Source of the DNA: a virus
Virus record (IMG/VR): IMGVR_UViG_3300017971_000328
Coordinates: 1 to 55,887 of that record
DNA length: 55,887 nt
Strand: one strand, 5' to 3'
Positions within the stretch are counted from its first letter, which is position 1; each line of letters opens with the position of its first letter. Both the position numbers and the translations under genes were made by a program. A model generated the notes under the pieces. The model was not told the DNA's origin and did no database searches. It saw only the letters and a program-made list of their open reading frames with translations. This document shows, piece by piece, positions 31,043-39,455 of the stretch.

Positions 31043-32269
31043 ATGTTCAAGGAAGCTCTGACCGAGTTCATTGCCACATATGGAAGAGCCTGGAGCCTTA
31101 CCCAGGCTGATGCGGTGTGCACAGAGCTTGTGCGTTCCCATGTCATGGGAGGCGTTTGGGAGATGCGCCGGAATCTTCGGGGTCTGACGAGTAGGCCAAT
31201 GGCAAAGCTCCTCGAAGAGAAGATTGCCTCGCAGTTCACTCGCACCAATGGCTACAGGAATCTGTGGCGTGCGATCATGGACGCTATCTGTAGCAGTCGG
31301 TCCGTTCGGTCGGTAGCGCGGCGTCACAAGGTCAGCCGTGAGGATGTCTACTTCATCTATGACAGGCTGACGGGTGAGCAGTGCGACCACATGTTCCGAA
31401 AGGCCGAAGCGGAAGAATGGTGCTTCGATCCAATCAATGCCCGTCAGTACTCCAAGCTCGCTTTGAAGCTAAAGACCTTCTCGAAGACGATGGCGTACAA
31501 GCGGCTCCAGTTCGTCGCCAACTACGACCGGGGCATCTGTCTGGAGGACTTCGCTGAAGACCTGTGGATGGAGGGCTGTCGACTGCTCCAATTGAACTGG
31601 CACATCACGAACGAGAAGATTCGTCTGAACCTCGCTCGTCGTGCCATCGTCAACGAGGCTCTGGACCTTCTGCATCACCACACGCATGAATCGCGAGCGC
31701 GGTTGGCGAGCGTGGAGGTCGAGACTGATGGTCCTCACCGGGATTTCGAGCGGTTCGTCACGACCCTCAGTTTGGACCGACCAACACATGCAGATGCGGC
31801 TACTGTTCAAGAGCTGTCACTGCACAACATGTGCGTCGACCCTCAGAACGAAGAGGAAGCACGGCACACCTGGGAGGTCGTCCGTGTGCTCAGTCGAGGT
31901 CTTGACGATAGGTACCAAACGTACCTCCGTATCATCTCGCTGGAGATCATCCCCACGGAGTTCGAGCAGTATGTAGAGAACAAGTACTGCAAGACTCTTG
32001 AAGAGGTGACGCTCGACAAGAAGCGCCCTGCCTACTGGAAGAATGGGCGCAAGCCGAAGCACGAGGACTTCGTGAGAGCTGTCAACTACAGGAAGCTGAG
32101 CAAGCTTGCTTGTGGCTGGTTGCAGATTAACCAGAATGACCTCAAGAGACACCTCGGAACGAGGCTCAGGCGGCTCATCGCTGAGCAAGGCGGCACGGAC
32201 GTCTCAGTGTTCAACAGCGTCGGGAAAACTCCCAACATCGACAATATGATGGCAGCCGCTTTCGCCTAA
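31043..32269 (+). CDS. Putative phage sigma-like factor
   Basis: 408 residues from ATG 31043 (GGAGG 5 bases upstream; a TTG four codons earlier overlaps that site and is rejected). The segment KLALKLKTFSKTMAYKRLQFVANYDRGICLEDFAEDLWMEGCRLLQ (about residues 140-190) resembles sigma-70 region 2 in its helix spacing and the DLxDLxQEG-like ED...DLWMEG. RSVARRHKVSREDVYFIYDRL (about 92-112) is a helix-turn-helix, and LSRGLDDRYQTYLRIISLEIIPTEFEQYV (about 275-303) resembles region-4-type helices of phage late sigma factors. Resemblance is weak and by pattern only. Behind a host-type promoter and last in its operon, it would suit a regulator of late genes. Its TAA overlaps the convergent gene. Confidence 0.45.
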   Translation: MFKEALTEFIATYGRAWSLTQADAVCTELVRSHVMGGVWEMRRNLRGLTSRPMAKLLEEKIASQFTRTNGYRNLWRAIMDAICSSRSVRSVARRHKVSREDVYFIYDRLTGEQCDHMFRKAEAEEWCFDPINARQYSKLALKLKTFSKTMAYKRLQFVANYDRGICLEDFAEDLWMEGCRLLQLNWHITNEKIRLNLARRAIVNEALDLLHHHTHESRARLASVEVETDGPHRDFERFVTTLSLDRPTHADAATVQELSLHNMCVDPQNEEEARHTWEVVRVLSRGLDDRYQTYLRIISLEIIPTEFEQYVENKYCKTLEEVTLDKKRPAYWKNGRKPKHEDFVRAVNYRKLSKLACGWLQINQNDLKRHLGTRLRRLIAEQGGTDVSVFNSVGKTPNIDNMMAAAFA

Positions 32270-34197
32270 TCCCAACGGAACGGGACAGGAGGGAAGCGCG
32301 GGTCCGGAATATCTGTAACCGGAATCGGGTCTGGCTCTTCCATCGCTGGAATCTCTTCCTCAACCACAGTCTCTTCTACCGGAGCTACTTTCAGGGCTTC
32401 GGGGTCCAGCACCATCGGTTCCGAAGCGGGCTCAACAATGACCGGAGGTTCCGGATCGGGCATGTCAGCAGGAGGCGCAAACTGCCTGAGTTGCTCTTCT
32501 GTAATGAGTTCTCCAGGACCGCTAACTTCAGAATCAGAAGACTCCTGAGATTCCGTGCTATCACTCTCATCCTCTTCCTCCAGCTCATCCAAAGAGATGT
32601 CGGTTCCGAGGAGGTCTCCGAGGTCAATCTCTACCTCAACCTCAATCTTGACAGCCAATCGCTCACTCAGGAAGTTCCGGTCCAGTGACGCTACGTAGAT
32701 TTGAGCTGCCAAGCCAGGTGCGGTCTCGGCTTTGAGCAGATAGCTCTTCGACCCGAAGTCCACGTACATGCGCGGAGGGACATCCCCGAAAGCGGGGATG
32801 GTCAGAACATCGAAGGATTGACACCTAGCCTTCTTCCCTTCAAGAATGGGGTGAACCTGTATGATATCCACATCCTGGGTATCAAACTCGCCCTCGACGT
32901 AGTTCGGTACGAGGACGTCAGTAGTCCCAAGAACCAGGTGCCCCTTCTTCACGGAGATGTCATCGACGTAATCCAGCTTGAACCACGTGTCTTGCGGTTC
33001 CGTGACATCGTTCTTGTGCGCGTCGATGAAGCCGTGGTCCCGCTGGAGATGCTTGAAGACTTCAAGAGTCAGAGGATGGAGTGACCCCTTCTTGTCTTTC
33101 TTCTTCTCTTTCTTGTCCCCAGCGTCAGGGATGAGCTTGTCCAGGAGCTTCCCGACGGCTTGCGCAATCTCGTCATGCGTACCGTCTTTTGGCTCCGTGA
33201 TCCCCTGCTTGTGCAGTTCGAGGACCAGGAGAGCCATCTGCTTCTTGTCCAGCCAGATTCCGGATTGCCCCTGGACCATCTCCCCGATCATCTTCTCCAG
33301 AGCTGTCTTCGCTTTGTACTGCTCTTTTGCTTTGGCGAGCTTCTGAGCGAGGTCCGGATGGAGTGGTTCCAAGGCAGCAATCGCGGCTTGGAACTGTCGC
33401 GTGATCATATTCGTTGTCATGAGAGTCACCTGATCCCTGTCAAACCACACGTCCACGGGTTGGTCGTCCTGCATGACAGGATCCAATCGAACGAGCACTC
33501 GCCGTGCAAATGGTTGATAACTTTGAACTACCCCCACACGCCCCTTGTGTGGAAAAATATCGATGGATACTCTATCTCCCGCCTTGATCGGAGGGAAGAC
33601 GAGGTTCTGCGCTATGAACTCCTTAGCGCTCTTCACTACCTTCGAGACGTCCTTGTCCACTACAGAGAAGATGGGTTTTCGGCCATTCTTCTCCTTGAGC
33701 TGGAACAGCACCGTCATCTTGAACTTCCAGTAGGCTGCCACGATTAGAAGCTCTATAGGACGATTGGTGTCTCCTCTGGTGAAGATGAGCGACCCAGAGA
33801 CCTTGTATTGCCCACCTTCTTGCCCTCGCTTCAAGGGACCACGGGTTGTCACCTTGAAGGTCTTGCTGAAGAGATCGTTCCATACCTTCTCGGCAGGCTT
33901 CTGAAGACGCTTGCCTTTCGCGTAGTTTATGATATGCTTCGCGACTTCGTAGAGAAGGTAGGTCTGGAGAGCCTTTAGATTCGCTGTGCGCTCTTCCTCG
34001 CATTCACACTCTGTGGCGTGCTTATGAATCTGGATGACAGCCTCTTGCTTCCGTGCGCTCTCTTCATTCGGATGTCGACCCAGGAGCTTTCCAGGCGTCT
34101 TCTTAGAGTAGAGGCAGACCTTCTGCTCGGAAAGAGGACGATCAGGGTCGATATCCTTCTTGTCGCACGGTCGAATGATGGCTGTCTTCAGCGACAT
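32266..34197 (-). CDS. Large unknown protein with acidic Pro/Glu-rich tail
   Basis: 643 residues. Near residues 215-245 there is a KOW/SH3-like strand set (AGDRVSIDIFPHKGRVGVVQSY...RRVLVRLDP), an ALEKMIGEMVQ helix region, a KKEKKKDKKG basic patch, then a beta domain. The last 120 residues are acidic and proline-rich (DELEEEDESDSTESQESSDSE, PDPEPPVIVEP, PVTDIPDPRFPPVPFRWD), probably disordered and ending in an aromatic peptide that may be a docking motif. It starts the leftward neck/tail segment's end and its stop codon overlaps that of the sigma-like gene (CTAA), leaving no terminator between the convergent operons. Function unknown; structural or assembly role likely from position. Confidence 0.65.
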   Translation of the reverse strand: MSLKTAIIRPCDKKDIDPDRPLSEQKVCLYSKKTPGKLLGRHPNEESARKQEAVIQIHKHATECECEEERTANLKALQTYLLYEVAKHIINYAKGKRLQKPAEKVWNDLFSKTFKVTTRGPLKRGQEGGQYKVSGSLIFTRGDTNRPIELLIVAAYWKFKMTVLFQLKEKNGRKPIFSVVDKDVSKVVKSAKEFIAQNLVFPPIKAGDRVSIDIFPHKGRVGVVQSYQPFARRVLVRLDPVMQDDQPVDVWFDRDQVTLMTTNMITRQFQAAIAALEPLHPDLAQKLAKAKEQYKAKTALEKMIGEMVQGQSGIWLDKKQMALLVLELHKQGITEPKDGTHDEIAQAVGKLLDKLIPDAGDKKEKKKDKKGSLHPLTLEVFKHLQRDHGFIDAHKNDVTEPQDTWFKLDYVDDISVKKGHLVLGTTDVLVPNYVEGEFDTQDVDIIQVHPILEGKKARCQSFDVLTIPAFGDVPPRMYVDFGSKSYLLKAETAPGLAAQIYVASLDRNFLSERLAVKIEVEVEIDLGDLLGTDISLDELEEEDESDSTESQESSDSEVSGPGELITEEQLRQFAPPADMPDPEPPVIVEPASEPMVLDPEALKVAPVEETVVEEEIPAMEEPDPIPVTDIPDPRFPPVPFRWD

Positions 34198-34199
34198 GG

Positions 34200-34919
34200 C
34201 TACTCAGCGTCTTCCGTCTCAGCCAGGAAGGGACGTCCAGGAAGGTCGTGATCAATCTCCCTGCGTAGGTCGAGCTGCTCATACCAACGAGGGGAATAGC
34301 CCGTTTCATCCTTGATTGTGCGGAGCACGTCTTGTGCATCCTCATGCGGCAAGATGGGGAAGTCCCACGTCAGAGGACCAACATGCGGAGCACGGTGGAG
34401 TTTGCAGTACTTGACCCAGTTCGGGTCGTGGTTCGCTCGGTCCACGGTGAGACGAATCCAGCTCAACCCAGCCCACGGACCGATGGTGGCACTCTGGTCC
34501 TCAATCATAGGAAGACGATGGTAGGGAGACATCTGAACCTCTTCTTGAAGCTCCGTTATCTCCTCATCTCCAGTCATATCATCCAATGCTTGGAGGAGAA
34601 AGCGCGCAGTGTCTGCGTCTCCTGTGTCGACAGCATGAGCAGCCGCTACAAGAAGCTCCTTGTGTACGTCTCGTTCTTTGGCCATAACGGCAGCCTCCCG
34701 AATCACGTTCCCGTCGTCATCCGTCTCAAAAAAGAAAGTAGAAAGGTTTTCCAGCAGAGCGCTCTCCAGATATCCGCGCCAAGCATCCGGCTCCAACTGA
34801 GCGAGCTTCTTCCGTGTTCGCTTCTGAAGCAGGTTGAGATTCAGCTTCTTTGGCATGCTCTTGATTATCTCAGTGAGCAGCTCAGCGTAATCATAGGACT
34901 TTTGTACAGTATCCGGCAT
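34200..34919 (-). CDS. Hypothetical 239-aa protein
   Basis: 239 residues, MPDTVQKSYDYAELLTEIIKS, with helical first half (KLNLNLLQKRTRKKLAQLEP, FLLQALDDMTGDEEITELQEEV) and a C-terminal half with conserved-looking aromatic residues (WIRLTVDRANHDPNWVKYCK, WDFPILPHEDAQDVLRTIKDETGYSPRWYEQL). No family recognised. It is 2 bp upstream of the gene at 34197 and 9 bp downstream of the P-loop gene, so co-transcribed with the late group. Confidence 0.65.
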   Translation of the reverse strand: MPDTVQKSYDYAELLTEIIKSMPKKLNLNLLQKRTRKKLAQLEPDAWRGYLESALLENLSTFFFETDDDGNVIREAAVMAKERDVHKELLVAAAHAVDTGDADTARFLLQALDDMTGDEEITELQEEVQMSPYHRLPMIEDQSATIGPWAGLSWIRLTVDRANHDPNWVKYCKLHRAPHVGPLTWDFPILPHEDAQDVLRTIKDETGYSPRWYEQLDLRREIDHDLPGRPFLAETEDAE

Positions 34920-34928
34920 TCGCTGTTC

Positions 34929-35390
34929 CTATACGCAGACCTTTGAGACGGATCGTCCTTGCTTCGTGAGCGCTTGGCTTATCCCTCTGTAGTACCCGCG
35001 AAGTCGTACAAGTAGTTGAGTTGCCTCTCTCTGAGAGAGACCAAGACGTTTACCGTCTCTAACCATATAACGTCTTAAATGCTCCTCGAATGGGGGCTCG
35101 ACGTGGATGAAGGTGAACGTAGGTGGAGGTACTACAAGATTCTTGAAGTTGATACTCTCCAAGGAAGCTGTGCTGTTGTAGGGGTCGAACAGTTGGACAG
35201 CTCCAGGGAGCATCGGCGCAATCTCGTAGAGTCCAGGAGCGTTGAAGAAGCGTTCCCAGAGGAATGGAGGAGAAGGGTCGAAGCTGCGGCTCCCGATGTT
35301 TCGTTCTGGCTGTATGGAAGCTACAAAGGTGGACTTCCCAGCCGCGTGGGCACCAAAGACTAACTTCAAGGATTGAGGAGCTTCGTTCAT
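34929..35390 (-). CDS. Small P-loop kinase-like protein
   Basis: 153 residues from ATG 35390, which overlaps the TGA of the upstream K/E-rich gene (TGATG). Residues 9-20 (LVFGAHAAGKST) are a strand plus Walker A GxxxAGKS/T. FTFIHVEPPFEEHLRRYMVRDGKR resembles the strand-lid region of small kinases (zeta-toxin, PNK or gluconate-kinase like), with several Arg residues in the lid. The substrate site is not identifiable. Likely a nucleotide- or polynucleotide-kinase-type NTPase. Unusual to find within a structural operon. Confidence 0.6.
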   Translation of the reverse strand: MNEAPQSLKLVFGAHAAGKSTFVASIQPERNIGSRSFDPSPPFLWERFFNAPGLYEIAPMLPGAVQLFDPYNSTASLESINFKNLVVPPPTFTFIHVEPPFEEHLRRYMVRDGKRLGLSQREATQLLVRLRGYYRGISQALTKQGRSVSKVCV

Positions 35391-36661
35391 CACGCCTCTT
35401 CAAAGACCTTCTTGATCAAGGGACGGATCTTGTCCATGACGGTATCGACCACCTTTTCGAGGTCGACTGTCTCTACAGGCACGTCGTCCTTGGCTTTGCC
35501 CTTCCCCTTGTCTTTCCCTTTACCCTTGTCGTTTTTCTTCCCTTTGCCCTTGTCGCTCTTAGCGTCTTCGGCTTTAGGCGTCTCTCCAAGACCACCGTCA
35601 GGAGTCACATCGGGGATGTCAGCAGGATCGATGTTATCCTTCTCGTCCTCCTCGACTTCCTCTTCGATATCTTCGATGATCTCATCTTGACGAGTCATAT
35701 CTTCGGGGGCCTCCTTCTCTTTTTCAGGCTTCCCCTTCTCGTCTTTTTCTTCCTTGGGCTTCTCTTCCTTCTCTTTGTCCTTGCCCTTGGGCTTCTTTTC
35801 CTTCTCGTCAGGCTCCGGTGGCTTGTCCGTCTCGGGGATGTCCTCTTCCGTTACTTCAGCCTCTTCGTCAGGATTGCCCTTCTCTTTGGGCTTCTTCTCT
35901 TCCTTACCCTTGGGCTTCTCTTCCTTCTTCTTGTCGTTTTTCGGAGCCTTCTTATCCTTGGGCTTCTTCTCGTCCTTGCCCTTGGGCTTCTTCTCGTCCT
36001 TCTTTTCTTTCGGAGGGGCTTCCTCTTCTACAACCTCCTCCTCAAGAACCTCTTCCAGCTCCTCGTCGGGCTTCTCTTTCTTGTCGTCCTTCTTGCCCTT
36101 GTCCTTGCCCTTGTCCTTGGGCTTCTCTTCCTTCTTCTTGTCGTCTTTGGGAGCCTTCTCTTCCTTCTTCTCTTCCTTCTTCTTGGGCTTCTTCTCTTTC
36201 TGAGGATCTTCCTCTTCAAGAATCTCGTCTTCAAGGACTTCTTCTAGCTCCTCGTCAGGCTTCTCTTTCTTGCCTTTGCCCTTGGGCTTCTTCTCTTTCT
36301 TGTCGTCCTTCTTGCCCTTGCCCTTGGGCTTCTCTTCCTCTTCTACAACTTCCTCTTCGACCTCAACGTCAACGTCAACGTCTTCAGGGACGTCGAGACC
36401 GGTTACGGAGTCTTCCGGACCCTCCTCAACCTCATCGTCTTCTTTCTCTTCCTCTTCCTTCTTCTCTTCGTCGAGCTTCTCTTCCGCTTCCTCTTGGTCC
36501 TTGTTCGGCTTCTTTTTCTTCTCGTCTTTCTTCTTGTCGTCGTCTTTCTTCTTGGCGGCGAGAAGAGTCAGGAGCACCTGTGCTTGATCTGGATGTCCAG
36601 AAGCAGATACGAGGGAAGAAAGTTCTTTGATCTCTTTGGTCTTGGTTTCATCGATAGACAT
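35390..36661 (-). CDS. Lys/Glu-rich low-complexity protein
   Basis: 423 residues from ATG 36661 (AGGAG upstream), rather than a frame opening 19 codons earlier inside the neighbouring gene. A short helix (KEIKELSSLVSASGHPDQAQVLLTLLAAKK) is followed by about 330 residues made almost only of Lys, Glu, Asp, Pro and Gly, with two long internal repeats each starting KPDEELEEVLE and containing KEEKPK(G/D)K motifs, then a C-terminal helix (VDTVMDKIRPLIKKVFEEA). It is intrinsically disordered and near charge-balanced. The coding strand is nearly all purine here (GAAG/AAGG), so the other strand is a pyrimidine tract of about 1 kb. Possible scaffold, internal head protein or condensate-former (inference). 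Confidence 0.8.
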   Translation of the reverse strand: MSIDETKTKEIKELSSLVSASGHPDQAQVLLTLLAAKKKDDDKKKDEKKKKPNKDQEEAEEKLDEEKKEEEEKEDDEVEEGPEDSVTGLDVPEDVDVDVEVEEEVVEEEEKPKGKGKKDDKKEKKPKGKGKKEKPDEELEEVLEDEILEEEDPQKEKKPKKKEEKKEEKAPKDDKKKEEKPKDKGKDKGKKDDKKEKPDEELEEVLEEEVVEEEAPPKEKKDEKKPKGKDEKKPKDKKAPKNDKKKEEKPKGKEEKKPKEKGNPDEEAEVTEEDIPETDKPPEPDEKEKKPKGKDKEKEEKPKEEKDEKGKPEKEKEAPEDMTRQDEIIEDIEEEVEEDEKDNIDPADIPDVTPDGGLGETPKAEDAKSDKGKGKKNDKGKGKDKGKGKAKDDVPVETVDLEKVVDTVMDKIRPLIKKVFEEA

Positions 36662-36669
36662 GGCTGCTC

Positions 36670-37098
36670 CTAACGAATGACCGGAAGCCGCTCTGGAGAA
36701 TGAGCAAGAGTTTCCCAAATACGCCCGGTGAGGATGGCGTAGACTATGATGTCAACCGTTGTTGAATTGTTCGTAATTTCCACAGTATGGACGATTTCTG
36801 GGTAGACACCACGCTGGGTCAACATGCGATGCTCAGGCTCAAACCGTAGAACCATGTCCGCTGCTACTGTGAGGTCTACAAGGTCCTTGGAGTAAGTTCC
36901 CGACATCAGTGGATTTGAACTGTTCCCAACAGTGAGGGCGCGGGTAATCTTGTAGTGTGTTTCCTCAGCACTCACATTGTAGTACATGAGGATCGGATCG
37001 AACAGCGGGAAGTCAGACACGTTGTCTTCAAGAGTGAACGTGTGTGACGAGTTGGCTACGATATTAATCGGGAAGAGTATCTCAATCGGGACAAGCAT
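36670..37098 (-). CDS. Small beta-rich structural protein, unknown
   Basis: 142 residues, MLVPIEILFPINIVANSSHTFTLED, with alternating hydrophobic strands, several Asn-Ser motifs and few charges (VEITNNSTTVDIIVYAILTGR): a jelly-roll-like composition typical of head-fibre or tail-sheath accessory proteins. GTAGG lies just before the ATG. It sits 8 bp upstream of the K/E-rich gene. No family recognised. Confidence 0.68.
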   Translation of the reverse strand: MLVPIEILFPINIVANSSHTFTLEDNVSDFPLFDPILMYYNVSAEETHYKITRALTVGNSSNPLMSGTYSKDLVDLTVAADMVLRFEPEHRMLTQRGVYPEIVHTVEITNNSTTVDIIVYAILTGRIWETLAHSPERLPVIR

Positions 37099-37104
37099 GT
37101 GTTC

Positions 37105-37275
37105 CTACTTCTTCTTTTTCTTGCGCTGTTGGACCGTCTCAAAATAGTCGGCCAAACTCTCAAGAATCAAGGTGGATTCAGCTTCTCTCCCAGCTTCCTC
37201 AAGCTCCAGGGCTTTGTCCATCAGGGCTTGAATAGCGCGAGTATTTCCAGACGTCTTCTGTCCACAACAGCTCAT
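37105..37275 (-). CDS. Small 56-aa helical protein
   Basis: 56 residues, MSCCGQKTSGNTRAIQALMDKALELEE, ending in KKKKKK. A vicinal CysCys sits at the N-terminus and a helix of about 35 residues follows (ALELEEAGREAESTLILESLADYFETV). It fills the space between two late genes, starts 18 bp after an AGGTTATCT late motif, and stops 6 bp before the next ATG. Short, but its codon pattern and position support it. Confidence 0.6.
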   Translation of the reverse strand: MSCCGQKTSGNTRAIQALMDKALELEEAGREAESTLILESLADYFETVQQRKKKKK

Positions 37276-37284
37276 ACTGCCAAA

Positions 37285-37293
37285 AGATAACCT
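37285..37293 (-). promoter_or_regulatory. Putative late promoter motif (AGGTTATCT)
   Basis: Minus-strand copy 10-18 bp before the ATG at 37275, in the gap after a countertranscribed small gene, so a fresh initiation signal would be needed here. Confidence 0.45.
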
Positions 37294-37354
37294 AGAGAAG
37301 GGCTCTATTGCTGTTAGTCCTCGTAATTACAGAGGCTACTTAACTACAAGAAGT

Positions 37355-37537
37355 ATGAAACGTCATCGAAAATCGCTGAAGTGGGCAGAAGAGCGGTGCG
37401 GACGCGTCAAAGCCGTCGCTCATGAAGAGGACGTCCACCACTGGCATGTAGCTAGAAGACACGCTAAACGAGCGCTTTCTCACGCCAGACGACGTTCCGA
37501 CAAGAAGATTATTGAAGAGCGTCTGCGAGAAGAGTAG
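37355..37537 (+). CDS. Small very basic protein on opposite strand within late operon
   Basis: 60 residues, MKRHRKSLKWAEERCGRVKAV, with 20 Arg/Lys and 8 His (HEEDVHHWHVARRHAKRALSHARRRSDKK). No minus-strand frame of any size occupies this interval (37276-37539), and AGAAG lies before the ATG. It is the only plus-strand gene candidate inside the leftward head/tail arm. The composition suits nucleic-acid binding. It could instead be a chance frame. Confidence 0.5.
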   Translation: MKRHRKSLKWAEERCGRVKAVAHEEDVHHWHVARRHAKRALSHARRRSDKKIIEERLREE

Positions 37538-37539
37538 GT

Positions 37540-37902
37540 CTAGCCGATAGCGGCGAGCGCTACAAGAAGAGAGTTCCCCGGTTCCACCACCTCAAACTGA
37601 ATTAGTTCAGCTTGGGGGCTTCCACCAACATCGAACGTCACGCGCATCCAGTATCGTCCAAGCGGAGTCGTAGCACTGATAGGGAGACCTATGCCGTAGA
37701 AGCCGGTAGAAGTGGCTTGTTGAACGAAGGTGACGGATCCTCCAGCGATCTCTGTTGCAGGCACCGGAGCACCATTGACATCTCTATAGATGAGACCCAA
37801 AGGGGGCAAGTCAGGCTCAGCCGGTACAGGAGGGAGCGCCGACTTATCCAGAATCTGGGTAGCGACGAACAAGTAAGATTCGTTCCTGGGAACAGTCAGC
37901 AT
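37540..37902 (-). CDS. Small beta-sandwich-like structural protein
   Basis: 120 residues, MLTVPRNESYLFVATQILDKSALPP, with a Pro-rich stretch (PPVPAEPDLPPLG) and then an Ig-like run of strands (GGSVTFVQQATSTGFYGIGLPI, PLGRYWMRVTFDV). The overall pattern resembles small Ig-fold decoration or neck proteins common in phage virions. It is 9 bp downstream of the 384-residue gene. Confidence 0.66.
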   Translation of the reverse strand: MLTVPRNESYLFVATQILDKSALPPVPAEPDLPPLGLIYRDVNGAPVPATEIAGGSVTFVQQATSTGFYGIGLPISATTPLGRYWMRVTFDVGGSPQAELIQFEVVEPGNSLLVALAAIG

Positions 37903-37911
37903 GATACGCCT

Positions 37912-39066
37912 CTACAGTCCAAACTGCTGTCGCCACAAGGGACTACGAGACAACACCTTGTGTATCTCACCTTCCACGTAGGGGCTTTGCAGATAGTTCT
38001 TGAGCTTCCTTCGATTGATTGGAGGGATGTTCTCTTCTGGCTCGTAGAAGTCATCTCCCCCTACGCTGTCCACCATCGCCATGATGGCGTCATGGACGTA
38101 GCCCAAGGATACAGGGAACAACTCCGCTTCAAGAGCCTCTGGAGGGGCCTGAGAGAAGAGTTTTTTGTCCTCTGTGAAGACGTCAGCGAAGAGGCTGTAG
38201 ACCTGCTTGACGCCATGAAGATAGCCGTTCCCTCCCTCTCGAAGAAGTTTGGAGGCTTTCTTGAAGAGTCGGGTGAAGTCTCGGCTTTTGATAGAGTCCA
38301 GACTCTGAGCGACGATCATGGCGAAGTTCTCGAAGGGCATGACCTGTACATCCCGCAGCATAGAAGAGATGCGCACGTTCTCAGTCGCCATCGCAAGACG
38401 CCTCTCCTCTGAAGTCATGTTCTCCTCAAAGGAAGCAGTCACAGCGTCGACATCAGACGCCAGGTCCTCCAGCCCCAACATCTCCAGGTTCTCAGCGAGA
38501 GCCGTCAGAGTACTGATGGTCTGGGCTTTCTCTTCCAGAGACATCGAATCGAGAGTCCACGCGGCTTTCTCGACGAAGGGCTCGTAGCCGTCAGCTTTCG
38601 CCAGATTCTTGAAGATGGCTACAGCAACTCCCCATTGTTTCGCTGGTTTTGCGTCTGTAATCTCCTTACCGTGTTCCTTGAAGAGCTTCTTCCAAACCCC
38701 CATCGCCTTCGGATTGATACCCTTGGGAGGAGTGTCTGGGGCTGGAGAGGTACCCGCTTCAAGAATCGTGTCAGAAATCAGCTCATCCCCAATAGAACGA
38801 GCTGCTTCCATGAGCAGCCACGACTCTTCGTCTACAGAAGGATTCTTACCAAGACGCTGGGCAGCTTCCCTGATAGCAGGCTCAATCTCTTTTTCAGCAG
38901 CTTGAGCAGTCATCTGGAAAGCAGCAACCTTGGTCAAATCAGGAACTGGAAGCTTGAAGCTCTCCAGATGTGCACGAATTTCTGTTGGTTGAAACCCCTT
39001 ACGCGCCAGAACCTCAGTGAGACTCTGTACATCGATATCAGAAGCTTCCTTACTATGGAGAACCAT
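37912..39066 (-). CDS. Helical protein of late operon (384 aa), unknown
   Basis: 384 residues, mostly alpha-helical and charged (ALARKGFQPTEIRAHLESFK, AEKEIEPAIREAAQRLGK, EEKAQTISTLTALAENLEMLGLEDLASDVDAV). The ATG overlaps the upstream stop (TGATG). No enzymatic motifs. Helical proteins of this size between capsid and tail genes are often completion, chaperone or inner virion proteins, but I cannot identify this one. Confidence 0.65.
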   Translation of the reverse strand: MVLHSKEASDIDVQSLTEVLARKGFQPTEIRAHLESFKLPVPDLTKVAAFQMTAQAAEKEIEPAIREAAQRLGKNPSVDEESWLLMEAARSIGDELISDTILEAGTSPAPDTPPKGINPKAMGVWKKLFKEHGKEITDAKPAKQWGVAVAIFKNLAKADGYEPFVEKAAWTLDSMSLEEKAQTISTLTALAENLEMLGLEDLASDVDAVTASFEENMTSEERRLAMATENVRISSMLRDVQVMPFENFAMIVAQSLDSIKSRDFTRLFKKASKLLREGGNGYLHGVKQVYSLFADVFTEDKKLFSQAPPEALEAELFPVSLGYVHDAIMAMVDSVGGDDFYEPEENIPPINRRKLKNYLQSPYVEGEIHKVLSRSPLWRQQFGL

Positions 39067-39452
39067 CAGTATACCTCATTTTCCATAGGCTGGGCTGCGA
39101 GACCCAAGTCCTCAGCTTCAACACGTATGACGTGTGTTTCTGTCTCGTATGTGTCTTCGTTTGTACCGTCGATAACGAGCAGCGACAAACGAACCATCAG
39201 GTGGTGAAGGCTGGACGGATGGATGAAGAAAATCTGGAAGCTGCCTTCACTCGTTCCGCTTCTCCAATCGAACTCAACAGGGCAGTCTATGGGAGTGTCC
39301 CCAGAGAGGAGAGTACACGTTCCTGCTTTGACCAATTGTGGCCTATACGTGCCTTCTGGTCCCATCGTAGGGTCGAGGATATAGGTCGTGACGAGCACGA
39401 TATCCCCCGTCTCATGATAGGTCGCAGACACGCCTAATTCGTAGGTGGTCAT
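39066..39452 (-). CDS. Beta-rich neck/tail-type protein (128 aa)
   Basis: 128 residues, MTTYELGVSATYHETGDIVLVTTYILDP, almost entirely strand-forming, with a GTSEGSFQIFFIHPSS motif typical of Ig-like phage structural proteins. Overlaps the next gene by 3 bp (TGATG) and follows the cysteine-containing gene by 3 bp, so it is part of a tightly coupled late group. No family recognised. Confidence 0.65.
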   Translation of the reverse strand: MTTYELGVSATYHETGDIVLVTTYILDPTMGPEGTYRPQLVKAGTCTLLSGDTPIDCPVEFDWRSGTSEGSFQIFFIHPSSLHHLMVRLSLLVIDGTNEDTYETETHVIRVEAEDLGLAAQPMENEVY

Positions 39453-39455
39453 GTG

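Noticed and set aside
35264-36247. Long plus-strand open frame rich in Leu, Phe and Ser
   Set aside because: It is the mirror of the Lys/Glu repeat gene on the minus strand; low-complexity GAAG/CTTC sequence stays open in several frames. No ribosome-binding site or plausible folded protein.
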